Shown here one piece after another: positions 18,158 through 27,888 of a stretch of DNA of 64,000 bases (its first letter is position 1; each line of letters opens with the position of its first letter). The stretch is taken from positions 16,262 to 80,261 of the forward strand of contig LVAE01000003.1 of the NCBI GenBank assembly GCA_001603905.1, given 5' to 3'. Made by a program: the position numbers and the translations under genes. This DNA comes from Fibrobacterales bacterium Fibro_02 (GTDB lineage: Bacteria > Fibrobacterota > Fibrobacteria > Fibrobacterales > Fibrobacteraceae). The notes under the pieces are model-generated. The model was given only the letters and a program-made list of their open reading frames with translations. It was not told where the DNA came from and did not search any database.

Positions 18158-21100
18158 TTACTTCGTCTTCGGACGCTTATAGCCGAACGATTTCAAGAGG
18201 TCGTCGCTAGACTTGATCTTGTCGCCCTTGCGCTTGGCATTGGGCTTGTCGTGCAGCACCGCCTCATCCAGGATCGTACAACGCAGAGTCGAGCGAATCG
18301 TCGCTTCCACCTTGTACAGGTAGGCGCCCGTTCCCATCATCTTGCCATTGTCCGCCTTCACGAAGCCGTCCCTATCCGGTTTCATTTCGAAGAACATCTT
18401 CAACTTACCGGCATCGTTGGTGTAGTCAGGATCGTTCATATCCTGGCTGAAGCTGAAGTAATCCACAAAGCTTCCCAGAGACGTGTAGACCCAGATCTTC
18501 ACCTGCATCTTGGTATTGTACATGTTGAACTTGCTAAAGTCGCTCGGGACCTTGGTTCCGTCTTCGCAGAACTTCTCCACATATTCCTCAACCGTGTATT
18601 CCTTATATTCACGCTTGAGTTCGTCGCTCAACTTCGACGTATCGATACCGATACCGATATTCGAGATCTTGCCGTTCGGGAGAATAAGGTCGTCGAGGGT
18701 CGCAAGACCGCCCAGGCCCGTGTTGCCTTCACCGTCCTTAATGGTCGGGAGCTTCACGTCAAGAGCAAGAGTCGGACCGAGATGCTTCTTGTCCTTACCC
18801 GGATAGAGTTCCTCGCCGCTACCCTTCTTGGTATCGAAGGTACCGCCCTTCAGGGTTTCGACTTCCTTGCCGCTCGTCGGGTTCAGGATACTGACCGCGA
18901 AGGTTTCGCCTTCTTCAGGCGGATTTTCTTCGTAGTATTCCTTCACTTCTTCCGGATTCATTTCGGTCACCGGCTTCACGACGGCAATATCCACATCCTT
19001 GCTGTCCTTCATAATCACAAGCACCGTATCCGCGGCCTCGTTACCCGCCTTGTCGCGGTAGAAGCGCTTGATGTAGTTCGGACCCTTATCAAGTCCCTGT
19101 ACAGTCAAGGTATCCTGCGTGACACCGTTAACCGTCCAGACCACTTCCACGTAGTTGGAACGAATCACCTGGCCCTTGACCGGCTTCAGGATTTCAACCG
19201 TCGGACCCTTCTGGTCAAGCACGATATACAGGGACTGCGTTGCAGCATTGCCATACTTGTTCGTGTAAGTATAGGACACGGCGTAACCCGAATCGCCATC
19301 GGAATTCTGCACCAGCTTACCCTTTTCGTTGACAGAGTAAGTCACGGTCGTAGAATTGCCAAGAGCGTCCTTCTGGCTGTAAGTAATCTGGAACATGCCT
19401 TCGGTCACGTAGGAAGTACTGCCGGAGCTGCTGCTGGAGCTCGAAGAGGTATTGCCCTTCGAGGACGAGCTGGAAGCGACCTTGGAGGCGCCACTTTCCA
19501 TGAGCGTTCCATTGGAATCCTTCACCAGCACTTCACCCGTCACAGAATTCACTACGAACGAGACCGTCACCGTCTTGCCGTCAATCACGGTATTGTAAGA
19601 GACCGTCATCACTTCGATAGAATCAATCTTACCCTTGTCATTGACAACAGGAACCATCACCGGATCGCCATTGGCATCGGTCATGTAAGAGACCGTCACG
19701 GTATCCTTGCCAAGAACTTCCTTATAGGAGACCTTGACTTCGTTGCCGTTCACCGGAGTACGGGTCACACCACCCTTCGGGTTTTCGTTCAAGATAAAGC
19801 TGTTTTCCTTGACAATCTTATTGACCTTGTCAAGAGTCTTCTGCGGGACATTCACCGTTTCCAGCTTCAGGTTCACCACGAAAGACGTATCCGTCTTGCT
19901 CGCAGGATCCTTCACCGTCACGCGGACATCCTTCTTACGTTCGTTCACGTACAGGTTGGTATCGGCCTTATCCGTGTTTTCGATAATCGTATAGAAGTTG
20001 CTTGCCAAGTTGGCATCCTGGTCACCCTCAATGGTCACGACCGGAGCTGCATTGCTGAAGAAGATAACCAAGGAGTCAACACCATAGGAATCTGTCGTCG
20101 GGTCCTTGTAGCGGATCACGATAACCGTATCCTTCTTGATGTGGACATTCATACAGGTATCCTTCAGGTCACGGTCGGAACGGCCCTGCACCCAGCAGAG
20201 TTCGCGGCCCGGGCTATTCGTGTACACCGTATCCGGATCATGCCAAACCTTCGTCGAATCATCGTACAAGGTGATCTTGACTTCCGTCTTTTCATCCTTG
20301 TTGTTCACGTAGATAGGCACGGTTGCCGTATCGGCAAATTCGCCATCGAACACGCGAACCACAATTTCGTACTTATTCTTGGTTTCGTAGTCCAAGGTAT
20401 CCTTCAGGGTCACAATACCCGTAATGGAATCGATCTTGAACGTTGCCGTATCGCCACCGATAACCTTGTAGATGAGCTTGTTGTACTTGGGATCCTTGTC
20501 AGGATCGGTAGCCTTGACCGTATCCACCACAGAACCCTTCTTCGCGTCTTCATCCACAACGAACGTTTCCTTCACGATCGACGGAGCTTCGTTTACATCG
20601 AGCACCTTCACCGTAATCGGCTTCGTGACGGTAATACCCTTGCCCAAGGAATCCGTTACGGCGACCTTGATCGGGATAATCGTTGTCTTTTCGTAGTCGA
20701 GAGCGGAGCACTTGTCCTTCTTCACCGTAATGATGCCAGACTTGGAACCGATATCGAAGCAGTCGGTAGGATCTTCGGCAATCTTGAACCGCATTTCGGA
20801 ATCGAACTTATCCACGTCTTTCCACTTGACGGTATCGACAACGGTACCCTTCAGAGCATTTTCCTTGACCTTAACGGTATCCGTCAAGACGGTCGGCTTT
20901 TCATTGATGTCGCGAATAGTGACAGGCACCTTCAGGTCGGAATGCACCGTATTCAGGGTCGTATCACCGTAAGCCAGTTCAACCGAGTAGGCTCCATTCT
21001 TATCGCAAACATACTTACCGCTTTCACAATCGAATTCCACCTTCGCAACAAGCACGATTTTCATCGGGTCGTTGGGATCTCTCTTCAGGTCAAACAAATC

Positions 21101-24100
21101 GGTATCACCGCCAGTCAACTTGAAGTAGTTGGTATAGAATTCCGGATTCTTGGAGAACTGGTCAGGATCGCTCGGACGTTCGACATGCCCAAGAGAATCG
21201 CCAATTTCGTTACCTTCGGCGATAACACACGGTTCCACTTCAAACGAAGGAGCTTCGTTCACGTCGAGCACGCGAATCACGCGATACAGGGTATCAACCA
21301 AGCCTCCCTTATCCTTCGCGAAAATAGCCATCGTGTATTCCGGATCAGGATCGTTCTTAGACGTTGCGTTTCTGAGCGTTTCGTAGTCCAGTTCGGCCTT
21401 CGTCTTTACCGTGATCTTGTGAGTCGTCTTGTCATAGCTGATTTCAAAGAGGTCGGAGCCCTTCTTGCTTACAGACGGAATCGAGGTGGCAACATCCTTC
21501 CAAGAGACCGTAAGGCCATCCAAGTCACCAGCATCGACGTCTTCGACATAGTATTCGAACACAGTCGTACCCTTCTCGACCATTTCTTTGATACCAACCG
21601 TAAGGATCTTGCCATCCTTATTGCCACGATCTTCAGTCGTGCAGTTTTCAACACAGAACGGATCAGAATCATCCTTACCATCAGGATCCTTAGGATCGTC
21701 AATAACGATTTCCGGCTTTTCATTGACATCCTGAATCTTGACAGTCACTTTCTGCAAGACAGGTTCAACGCACTTGTCCGTCTTGACATAAGAGCCGTTC
21801 TTATTTACCCATTCGCAGTTTTCAACCTTGACTTTGAACGTATACTCGGTCTTGCCCGATTCATAGTTCATCGCGGACGGATCCTTGACAACGATCAAGG
21901 AATCCTTCATCGCGAACGGAACAGGGTTGGTCGGGTCTTCGACAATGGAGTATTCCTTAACGCCGAATTCCGGGATATGCTTCACATCCGGGTCATTTGC
22001 AACGACAAGACCCACAGGGGCATTTTCCCCGAGATTTTCTTTCGGATACATGGTGAACTTTTCTACCGTACCCTTATAATCGTCGTTCAAGTTCTTCACA
22101 TCAGCAATAACCGGAGCTTCGTTGATATCCCTGATATTGATCACACGACGGAGAGAATCGCCCATTCCTTCCGGATCTTCGGGGTCAACCACATAGATGG
22201 TCACCGCATGACTCAACTTAATCGTTTCGTAGTCAAGTTTGGCGCCATCAATGACCGAGAGAACGACTCTCCACTGGCCATTATCCTCAACCATTCCGAT
22301 ATCGAACAGGTTCTTGGCACCGGAATTATTCGTATTCACGAACGATGCTTCAAGCTTCTTGTGTCCCGTTCCAACGTCCTGGTCCACGACTACGTAGTTA
22401 AGCACCTTGTAGCCGCTCGGAGAATGTTCATTAATTTCAACGGTCAGGACCTTAGCCGGATCGCGCGGAGTATCGCAGTTCTCGACACAGATAGAATCCA
22501 TTTCGTCCTTGCAGCTCGGGCCGACGCAAATATCCTTGCATTCGGGGCCATCGCAATCAGGAATGATCTTCGTGCCTTCGTCATCATCCGTCACGGCGAT
22601 CGTCACCTTGGAGATATCGGTCAAGCACTTATCCGTTCTCGGATAGGTCTGCGTAGCCGTATCGATAGGACAGTTGATAACCTTGACGTTGAAAGTGAAT
22701 GTCGTATCCGGCTTCAGCACTTCATAGTCAAGAACACTTTCGTCCTTGACAACGATCTTGTTCGATTTCATCTCGAACGGAGGATCCTTTTCACCATCAA
22801 TTTTAACAATTTCATATTCAAGATGAGCGAATGCCTCAGGATTCAGGACATCAGGATCCGTTGCAGGAATTTCGCCGGCCACCTTGCCATTTCCAAGATT
22901 TTCCTTGATGACAATGACCGTATCCTTGCCCGCAAGCACAGGCTTTTCGTTCACGTCGACAATATTGATAATACGACGGAGAGAATCGCCCATTCCATCC
23001 GGGTCTTCAGGGTCCTTCACATAAATCGTTACCGCATGGCTCAACTTGATCGTTTCGTAGTCAAGCTTCGAGCTATCAGTGACCGAGAGAACGACTCGCC
23101 ACTGGCCATTATCCTCAACCATTCCGATATCGAACAGGTTCTTGGCACCGGAATTATTCGTATTCTCGAACGATGCTTCAAGTTTCTTGTGTCCCGTTCC
23201 AACGTCCTGGTCCACGACTACGTAGTTGAGCACCTTGTAGCCGCTCGGAGAATTTTCGTTGACAGCCACGGTCAAGACCTTGACCGGATCGCGCGGAGTA
23301 TCGCAGTTCTCGACACAGATAGAATCCATTTCGTCCTTGCAGCTCGGACCAACGCAAATATCCTTACAATCGGGGCCATCGCAATCAGGAATGATCTTCG
23401 TACCTTCGTCATCATCCGTCACAGCGATAGTCACCTTGGAGAAGTCGGTCAAGCACTTATCCGTTCTCGGGTAGGTCTGCGTTGCCGTATCGATAGGACA
23501 GTTGATAACCTTGACATTGAATGTGAACGTCGTATCCGGTTTCAACACTTCATAGTCAAGAACACTTGCGTCCGTGACCACAATCTTGTTCGATTCCATC
23601 TTGAACGGAGGAACCTTTTCGCCTTCAATCTTGACAATTTCATATTCAAGATGAGCGAAGGCATCCGGATTCAGGAAGTCAGGATCCGTTGCAGGAATTT
23701 CGCCAGCCACCTTGCCGTTAGCAAGATTTTCCTTGATGACAATGGTTGTATCCTTGCCAGCAAGTGTAGGCTTTTCGTTCACGTCAACGACGTTGATGAT
23801 ACGATCAATGGAAGCGGAGAGGCCGTCGTCATCCGTAACGGTAAGCTTCACATTGTAGGTCAAGTCATTTGATTCGTAATCGATGTCTGCAGCAACGAGA
23901 ATCTGCAGCAGCCATTCGGTTTCATCCGTCGGATTCTGAACAACCTTTACATCAAACAGATTCTTAGAATTGTTACTAGGAGTTACGTTATAAGAAATCG
24001 AAGGCGAAAGGGTAGATACCTGATCCTTATCCGGGTCAGACACGACAAATTCGTAAATGACGGAATCCTTTTTGGAATGTTCAATAGCATAATACGGACC

Positions 24101-27100
24101 CTTACAAAGCGGATCGGAATTATCCTTACACTTGATAACCGGACCCTCGGGAACATTCTGAACAATCACGGTTACAGGAGCAGTAGTTACAAGGCACTTT
24201 TCCGGATTGGTTTCGAAGGTATAGTAGACATTGTTCACAAGATCCAATTCACAGTTCGTCACCTTCACATCAAAGACAAACTTGACTTCTTCTGCGTCTT
24301 CAAAGTTCAGCTTTTCAGGATTCTTCACGCGGATGGTGTCGTTACTCATTTCGAACGGAATTTCATCATTCGGATCGTCAATGGAGAATTCCTTGTGACC
24401 GAACCAATCAAGATGAAGTTTGTCGGGATCATAAGCAACGACCACACCAATGGAGTCTCCCTTTTCAAGCATTTCCTTCGGATGCAGAACAAAGTCCTCT
24501 GGAGCACCTTCGTAATCCTTGTTCAGATCAACGATTTCTTTAATAATAGACTTTTCGTTCACGTCAACAATATTGATGATTCGATCAATGGAAGCGGAGA
24601 GGCCGTCGTCATCCGTAACGGTGAGCTTCACATTGTAAGTCAAGTCATTTGATTCGTAATCGATGTCTGCAGCCACAAGAACCTGCAACAGCCATTCGTT
24701 TTCATCCGTCGAATTTTGAACAACCTTTACACCAAACAGGTTCTTGGAATTGTCACTAGGAGTTTCGTTATAAGAAATCGAAGGCGTAAGGGTCGAGACC
24801 TGATTCTTATCCGGGTCGGACACCACAAATTCGTAAATGACGGAATCCTTTTTGGAATGTTCAATAACATCATACGGTCCATTGCACTTCGGATCAGTTT
24901 CATCCTTGCACTTGAGTACCGGATCTTCAGGAACATCCTGGAGAATAACTGTCACAGTCTGCGTCGTATCAAGGCACTTGTCCGTGGCCTTGTTGTTTAC
25001 CACATCCCATTCGCAGTTCGTCACCTTCACATCGAAGACAAACTTGACTTCCTCACCCGCTTCAAAGTCCAGCTTTTCAGGATCCTTCACGCGGATCGTA
25101 TCGTTGCTCATCACGAACGGAATTTCATCATTGGGATCGACAATAGAGTATTCCTTGTGGCCATACATTTCAGGATGAGCCACATCGGGATCAACAGCCG
25201 AGACAACACCGATAGAATCGCCTTCATCCAGTTTTTCCTTCGGATACAAAGTAAACTCTTCCGCGGTACCCTTGTAATCCTTGTTCAAATTTTCAACTTC
25301 CGAAACATAAGGAGTTTCGTTCACATCAATCATGCGAATGGTAACGACAACCGTCGTATCCATGGCGTCATCAGGATCAGCGGTCGTCTGACCATTGTCG
25401 GCAACCTTGACCTTAACGTAAAGCAGACTATCCGTCGATTCATAGTCGAGCTTTGCGCCCTTCTTGACAAAGATTTTTCCCGTAGCCGGATCAATATCGT
25501 ACAATTCAGCGACATGCTTATAGTATGCAGCAGTACGAGTATCAGCGGTAAGATCGAACGAGAAGGTCAGTTCATCTCCATCCACGTCAGAGGCCTTAAC
25601 GTCACCTTCGGCATAGGCAGTCACAGCAGTAGTCGTTTCGCTATTTTCAGGAATCGTGAATTCAGCACTTTCAGCCTTCGGCTTGTCATTCACCGGATCG
25701 ACCGTCACCGAAGCCTTATAGGCGTCATCAGACTCATTTCCCAAAGCATCAACGACTCTGAATTCAAAATCATAGCGATGGTAATCGGCTTGAGTATCTA
25801 CGGTATAGTCATCCTCAACAAACTTATAGACAAACTTGCCTGCATCAATATCGGTAGAAGTAATTTTTTGATCCTTTGCAACAGCAACGGTATCACCATC
25901 GGTATTTACATAGGAAAGTGTACCCTTACTCGGGAAAGCTGCAATAACTACAGAATAATTCTTTAACACATCACCGTCAGAATTGGTGACATTAAACGCA
26001 TTGAAAACATAGGGAATGTCTTCCGTTCCGGCGACAGTAATGTTTTCACCGAAAGGCTTGCCATCGTTATCATCAATAAAGAGTTCGATGGAACCCTTTT
26101 GAGAACCTGATTCCAACTTAGCGCCATCAAGATCAACAATCCATATTTTGAAACTTTCAACATTTTCAATATAAGAATCATTTTTGACCTTTAATACAAT
26201 CGGTTTATTCAATTCCTTTGAGCCTACACTAAAGCCTGCGGATCTAGCATCAGCACCACATGTACCTGTACTAGGATTATAAAGGGGCAAAGTTTCAGCA
26301 AAATCTGCGGTGCTAGCATCAAAATTACCATCAGCTTTCAGCTTATCTTCAGCACCAACAATTTCAAAACAATACTTAAACGTAATTGGAGTTGTCGCAT
26401 TTTTATCCAACACTATTTTCACATAATCTTCATCATGTCCTTCAACAAGGTGAACACTTTCATCTCCAGCAACAGGTTTCAGTCTCAAAATAGGAGGATC
26501 AAAAGGAACATAGCGGAAAGCCTTACCGTCAAATTCAGCAACAATTTCCAACTCATCAGCAATCAACTGACCAGCCAAATGCAAATTGGACCCTACAGTT
26601 ATTTTCCCTTGGCTAATAAAGGAGCCCTGCAAACGGTCACCACCTTGGAAGGTAGTCCAGTTAACAGCGTCCTTCATATAAATCAACAAATTGCCGATGT
26701 ATTCATCATTATCAAGGATTTTAGAGGTTTCATCAATCTTTGTCCAGCTATTATTTGAATAATTATATTCAGCCGTCTTATTAACATATTCGACTCTTAG
26801 CTTCGCACCAGCATCAAACGTAATATTATGATTTAAGAATATACGAACAAGTCGATTTCCTCCTTCATAGGGCAATCGAACACGAAGTTCTCCCCCATTA
26901 TGAATAGAAATGCTTTCGATATATAAATCCCAAAGTTGAACCCCATCTTCACCAACAGGAGGGACATCTATATAGTATATAGGAGCAGAACTAGAGCCAC
27001 TAATATCTAAAGCAGATTTATAAGTCTTACCAGCATCATTAATCAACGGGACACTCAAATACGTCGGAATAGGAGATATTTTTTCAACAGCACATTCACC

Positions 27101-27604
27101 CGTCAAAGCATCTTCGCCCGTACGCAAATAGATTTCCGGAGAAGTTGGGTCACCAGAATGAGCATTGACAATACCCTTAGTCACACCTTCGCCCGAAGCC
27201 GAACCGCCAATACAATAATATCCTTTATACGAAGGAGATCCGTTTGATCCCGATGTGAAATTTCCAGTAGCCCTTACAGGTCCACTTAATTTAGACTCAC
27301 CCTGAGTAATTTCAAAATCTCCACCAGCAAGAATCTTTCCGCCAACATCATTTCTGTCAGCAGAAAAAATGATGTTTCCATCAGCGGTACCTATATTACC
27401 CAAGGTATCCGGGGCTTCACCTCTATACATTTTAAATCCATGGGTCCCCCAGAATTTAAAAGTCATCAAGGTATCCCAATAGGCATTGTTCTGCGCAGTC
27501 GAATTTCCCTCATAATACAGAGGGTTCGCCTCCGCAGCAAGAGCAGGGACTGCCATGGCCAGTACGAGGCCGAGTTTTGTCATTATGTTCTTTCCAAACC
27601 ACAT
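18158..27604 (-). CDS. Giant cadherin-like surface protein (3148 aa) with FGYKR C-terminus
   Basis: This is a probable surface adhesin or matrix protein. Domains in order: signal peptide (1-23, ending PALA); an N-terminal module (to about 370) resembling choice-of-anchor A proteins, ending LQGSFISQGKITVGSNLHLA; a Calx-beta-like domain (about 375-515, closing with DDNDGKP); a long series of cadherin-like repeats (about 520-2440) with nine DVNE or DINE calcium-site motifs; a C-terminal region shared with the next gene, broken by a poly-serine linker (about 2705-2730); an Ig-like domain; and a terminal domain ending FGYKRPKTK. Residues 762-1828 consist of two pairs of duplicated segments. Many Cys pairs occur in the repeats. 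AGGAG precedes the ATG. The calcium role and adhesion are inferred from the domain types only. Confidence 0.85.
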   Translation of the reverse strand: MWFGKNIMTKLGLVLAMAVPALAAEANPLYYEGNSTAQNNAYWDTLMTFKFWGTHGFKMYRGEAPDTLGNIGTADGNIIFSADRNDVGGKILAGGDFEITQGESKLSGPVRATGNFTSGSNGSPSYKGYYCIGGSASGEGVTKGIVNAHSGDPTSPEIYLRTGEDALTGECAVEKISPIPTYLSVPLINDAGKTYKSALDISGSSSAPIYYIDVPPVGEDGVQLWDLYIESISIHNGGELRVRLPYEGGNRLVRIFLNHNITFDAGAKLRVEYVNKTAEYNYSNNSWTKIDETSKILDNDEYIGNLLIYMKDAVNWTTFQGGDRLQGSFISQGKITVGSNLHLAGQLIADELEIVAEFDGKAFRYVPFDPPILRLKPVAGDESVHLVEGHDEDYVKIVLDKNATTPITFKYCFEIVGAEDKLKADGNFDASTADFAETLPLYNPSTGTCGADARSAGFSVGSKELNKPIVLKVKNDSYIENVESFKIWIVDLDGAKLESGSQKGSIELFIDDNDGKPFGENITVAGTEDIPYVFNAFNVTNSDGDVLKNYSVVIAAFPSKGTLSYVNTDGDTVAVAKDQKITSTDIDAGKFVYKFVEDDYTVDTQADYHRYDFEFRVVDALGNESDDAYKASVTVDPVNDKPKAESAEFTIPENSETTTAVTAYAEGDVKASDVDGDELTFSFDLTADTRTAAYYKHVAELYDIDPATGKIFVKKGAKLDYESTDSLLYVKVKVADNGQTTADPDDAMDTTVVVTIRMIDVNETPYVSEVENLNKDYKGTAEEFTLYPKEKLDEGDSIGVVSAVDPDVAHPEMYGHKEYSIVDPNDEIPFVMSNDTIRVKDPEKLDFEAGEEVKFVFDVKVTNCEWDVVNNKATDKCLDTTQTVTVILQDVPEDPVLKCKDETDPKCNGPYDVIEHSKKDSVIYEFVVSDPDKNQVSTLTPSISYNETPSDNSKNLFGVKVVQNSTDENEWLLQVLVAADIDYESNDLTYNVKLTVTDDDGLSASIDRIINIVDVNEKSIIKEIVDLNKDYEGAPEDFVLHPKEMLEKGDSIGVVVAYDPDKLHLDWFGHKEFSIDDPNDEIPFEMSNDTIRVKNPEKLNFEDAEEVKFVFDVKVTNCELDLVNNVYYTFETNPEKCLVTTAPVTVIVQNVPEGPVIKCKDNSDPLCKGPYYAIEHSKKDSVIYEFVVSDPDKDQVSTLSPSISYNVTPSNNSKNLFDVKVVQNPTDETEWLLQILVAADIDYESNDLTYNVKLTVTDDDGLSASIDRIINVVDVNEKPTLAGKDTTIVIKENLANGKVAGEIPATDPDFLNPDAFAHLEYEIVKIEGEKVPPFKMESNKIVVTDASVLDYEVLKPDTTFTFNVKVINCPIDTATQTYPRTDKCLTDFSKVTIAVTDDDEGTKIIPDCDGPDCKDICVGPSCKDEMDSICVENCDTPRDPVKVLTVAVNENSPSGYKVLNYVVVDQDVGTGHKKLEASFENTNNSGAKNLFDIGMVEDNGQWRVVLSVTDSSKLDYETIKLSHAVTIYVKDPEDPDGMGDSLRRIINIVDVNEKPVLAGKDTVIVIKENLGNGKVAGEIPATDPDVLNPEAFAHLEYEIVKIDGEKDPPFEMKSNKIVVKDESVLDYEVLKPDTTFTFNVKVINCPIDTATQTYPRTDKCLTDISKVTIAVTDDDEGTKIIPDCDGPECKDICVGPSCKDEMDSICVENCDTPRDPAKVLTVEINEHSPSGYKVLNYVVVDQDVGTGHKKLEASFVNTNNSGAKNLFDIGMVEDNGQWRVVLSVIDGAKLDYETIKLSHAVTIYVVDPEDPEGMGDSLRRVINIRDINEAPVIADVKNLNDDYKGTVEKFTMYPKENLGENAPVGLVVANDPDVKHIPEFGVKEYSIVEDPTNPVPFAMKDSLIVVKDPSAMNYESGKTEYTFKVKVENCEWVNKNGSYVKTDKCVEPVLQKVTVKIQDVNEKPEIVIDDPKDPDGKDDSDPFCVENCTTEDRGNKDGKILTVGIKEMVEKGTTVFEYYVEDVDAGDLDGLTVSWKDVATSIPSVSKKGSDLFEISYDKTTHKITVKTKAELDYETLRNATSKNDPDPEYTMAIFAKDKGGLVDTLYRVIRVLDVNEAPSFEVEPCVIAEGNEIGDSLGHVERPSDPDQFSKNPEFYTNYFKLTGGDTDLFDLKRDPNDPMKIVLVAKVEFDCESGKYVCDKNGAYSVELAYGDTTLNTVHSDLKVPVTIRDINEKPTVLTDTVKVKENALKGTVVDTVKWKDVDKFDSEMRFKIAEDPTDCFDIGSKSGIITVKKDKCSALDYEKTTIIPIKVAVTDSLGKGITVTKPITVKVLDVNEAPSIVKETFVVDEDAKKGSVVDTVKATDPDKDPKYNKLIYKVIGGDTATFKIDSITGIVTLKDTLDYETKNKYEIVVRVFDGEFADTATVPIYVNNKDEKTEVKITLYDDSTKVWHDPDTVYTNSPGRELCWVQGRSDRDLKDTCMNVHIKKDTVIVIRYKDPTTDSYGVDSLVIFFSNAAPVVTIEGDQDANLASNFYTIIENTDKADTNLYVNERKKDVRVTVKDPASKTDTSFVVNLKLETVNVPQKTLDKVNKIVKENSFILNENPKGGVTRTPVNGNEVKVSYKEVLGKDTVTVSYMTDANGDPVMVPVVNDKGKIDSIEVMTVSYNTVIDGKTVTVSFVVNSVTGEVLVKDSNGTLMESGASKVASSSSSKGNTSSSSSSSSGSTSYVTEGMFQITYSQKDALGNSTTVTYSVNEKGKLVQNSDGDSGYAVSYTYTNKYGNAATQSLYIVLDQKGPTVEILKPVKGQVIRSNYVEVVWTVNGVTQDTLTVQGLDKGPNYIKRFYRDKAGNEAADTVLVIMKDSKDVDIAVVKPVTEMNPEEVKEYYEENPPEEGETFAVSILNPTSGKEVETLKGGTFDTKKGSGEELYPGKDKKHLGPTLALDVKLPTIKDGEGNTGLGGLATLDDLILPNGKISNIGIGIDTSKLSDELKREYKEYTVEEYVEKFCEDGTKVPSDFSKFNMYNTKMQVKIWVYTSLGSFVDYFSFSQDMNDPDYTNDAGKLKMFFEMKPDRDGFVKADNGKMMGTGAYLYKVEATIRSTLRCTILDEAVLHDKPNAKRKGDKIKSSDDLLKSFGYKRPKTK
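22121..23776. repeat. Two in-frame tandem copies of an 828-bp coding segment
   Basis: Bases 22121-22948 and 22949-23776 are near-identical by eye; several anchors, for example GAGAGAATCGCCCATTCC at 22151 and 22979, are exactly 828 bases apart. Each copy encodes 276 residues of the giant protein, including the acidic Cys-rich stretch IIPDCDGP and CVGPSCKDEMDS. Confidence 0.9.
23777..25318. repeat. Tandem 780-bp and 762-bp copies of a second coding segment
   Basis: Bases 23777-24556 (780) and 24557-25318 (762) are homologous, with long identical tracts such as CGATCAATGGAAGCGGAGAG at 23802 and 24582. They encode about 260 and 254 residues; the difference is a short indel near the NNVYYTFETNPEKC segment. 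Reading frame is kept. Confidence 0.88.
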
Positions 27605-27621
27605 AATAAACTCCTAATCTC

Positions 27622-27642
27622 AAGGGTATACAATACACCCTT
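27622..27642. promoter_or_regulatory. Inverted repeat ahead of the giant protein gene
   Basis: AAGGGTATA and TACACCCTT form arms of nine with one mismatch around CAA, 18 bases upstream of the ATG. It may be an operator or a leader hairpin; there is no second copy to decide. Confidence 0.35.
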
Positions 27643-27830
27643 ATAGTTTTCTTGTGTAAAAGATAGAAAACTTTTATTTTAATTACAATAGACTTTTTTC
27701 ACAATAAGTTTACAAAACTTTCTTTTCATGGACTAATTATCCAGATTTTGTAGAAAACGACATATTTTCGTGAGAAAAAGCACTAAAAAGCGCCCTTTTG
27801 CGCGTCTTCGTTTGTAAACATTTCTCAACA

Positions 27831-27858
27831 CAAAAGGTCATCCCGCAGGATGGCCTTT
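27831..27858 (-). terminator. Intrinsic terminator after the 1515-residue protein gene
   Basis: Arms AAAGGTCATCC (27833-27843) and GGATGGCCTTT (27848-27858) pair with one wobble; the minus strand continues with TTTTG. The remaining 230 bases up to 27604 are AT-rich and show no gene. Confidence 0.8.
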
Positions 27859-27888
27859 ATATATAATAATGTTGAGCAGAATACGATA

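Noticed and set aside
17894..23872. A 1992-codon open frame on the plus strand opposite the giant protein gene
   Set aside because: It is antisense to a well-supported gene with signal peptide, domains and ribosome site; its His/Arg/Ile-rich text is the usual reverse reading of Asp/Glu/Lys/Val codons. Similar antisense frames lie at 12929-15460, 28474-30900, 46889-49615 and 55200-57365.
22121..25318. CRISPR array or satellite as explanation of the repeats
   Set aside because: Units are 762-828 bases, keep one reading frame and encode cadherin-like segments; no short repeat-spacer structure exists.
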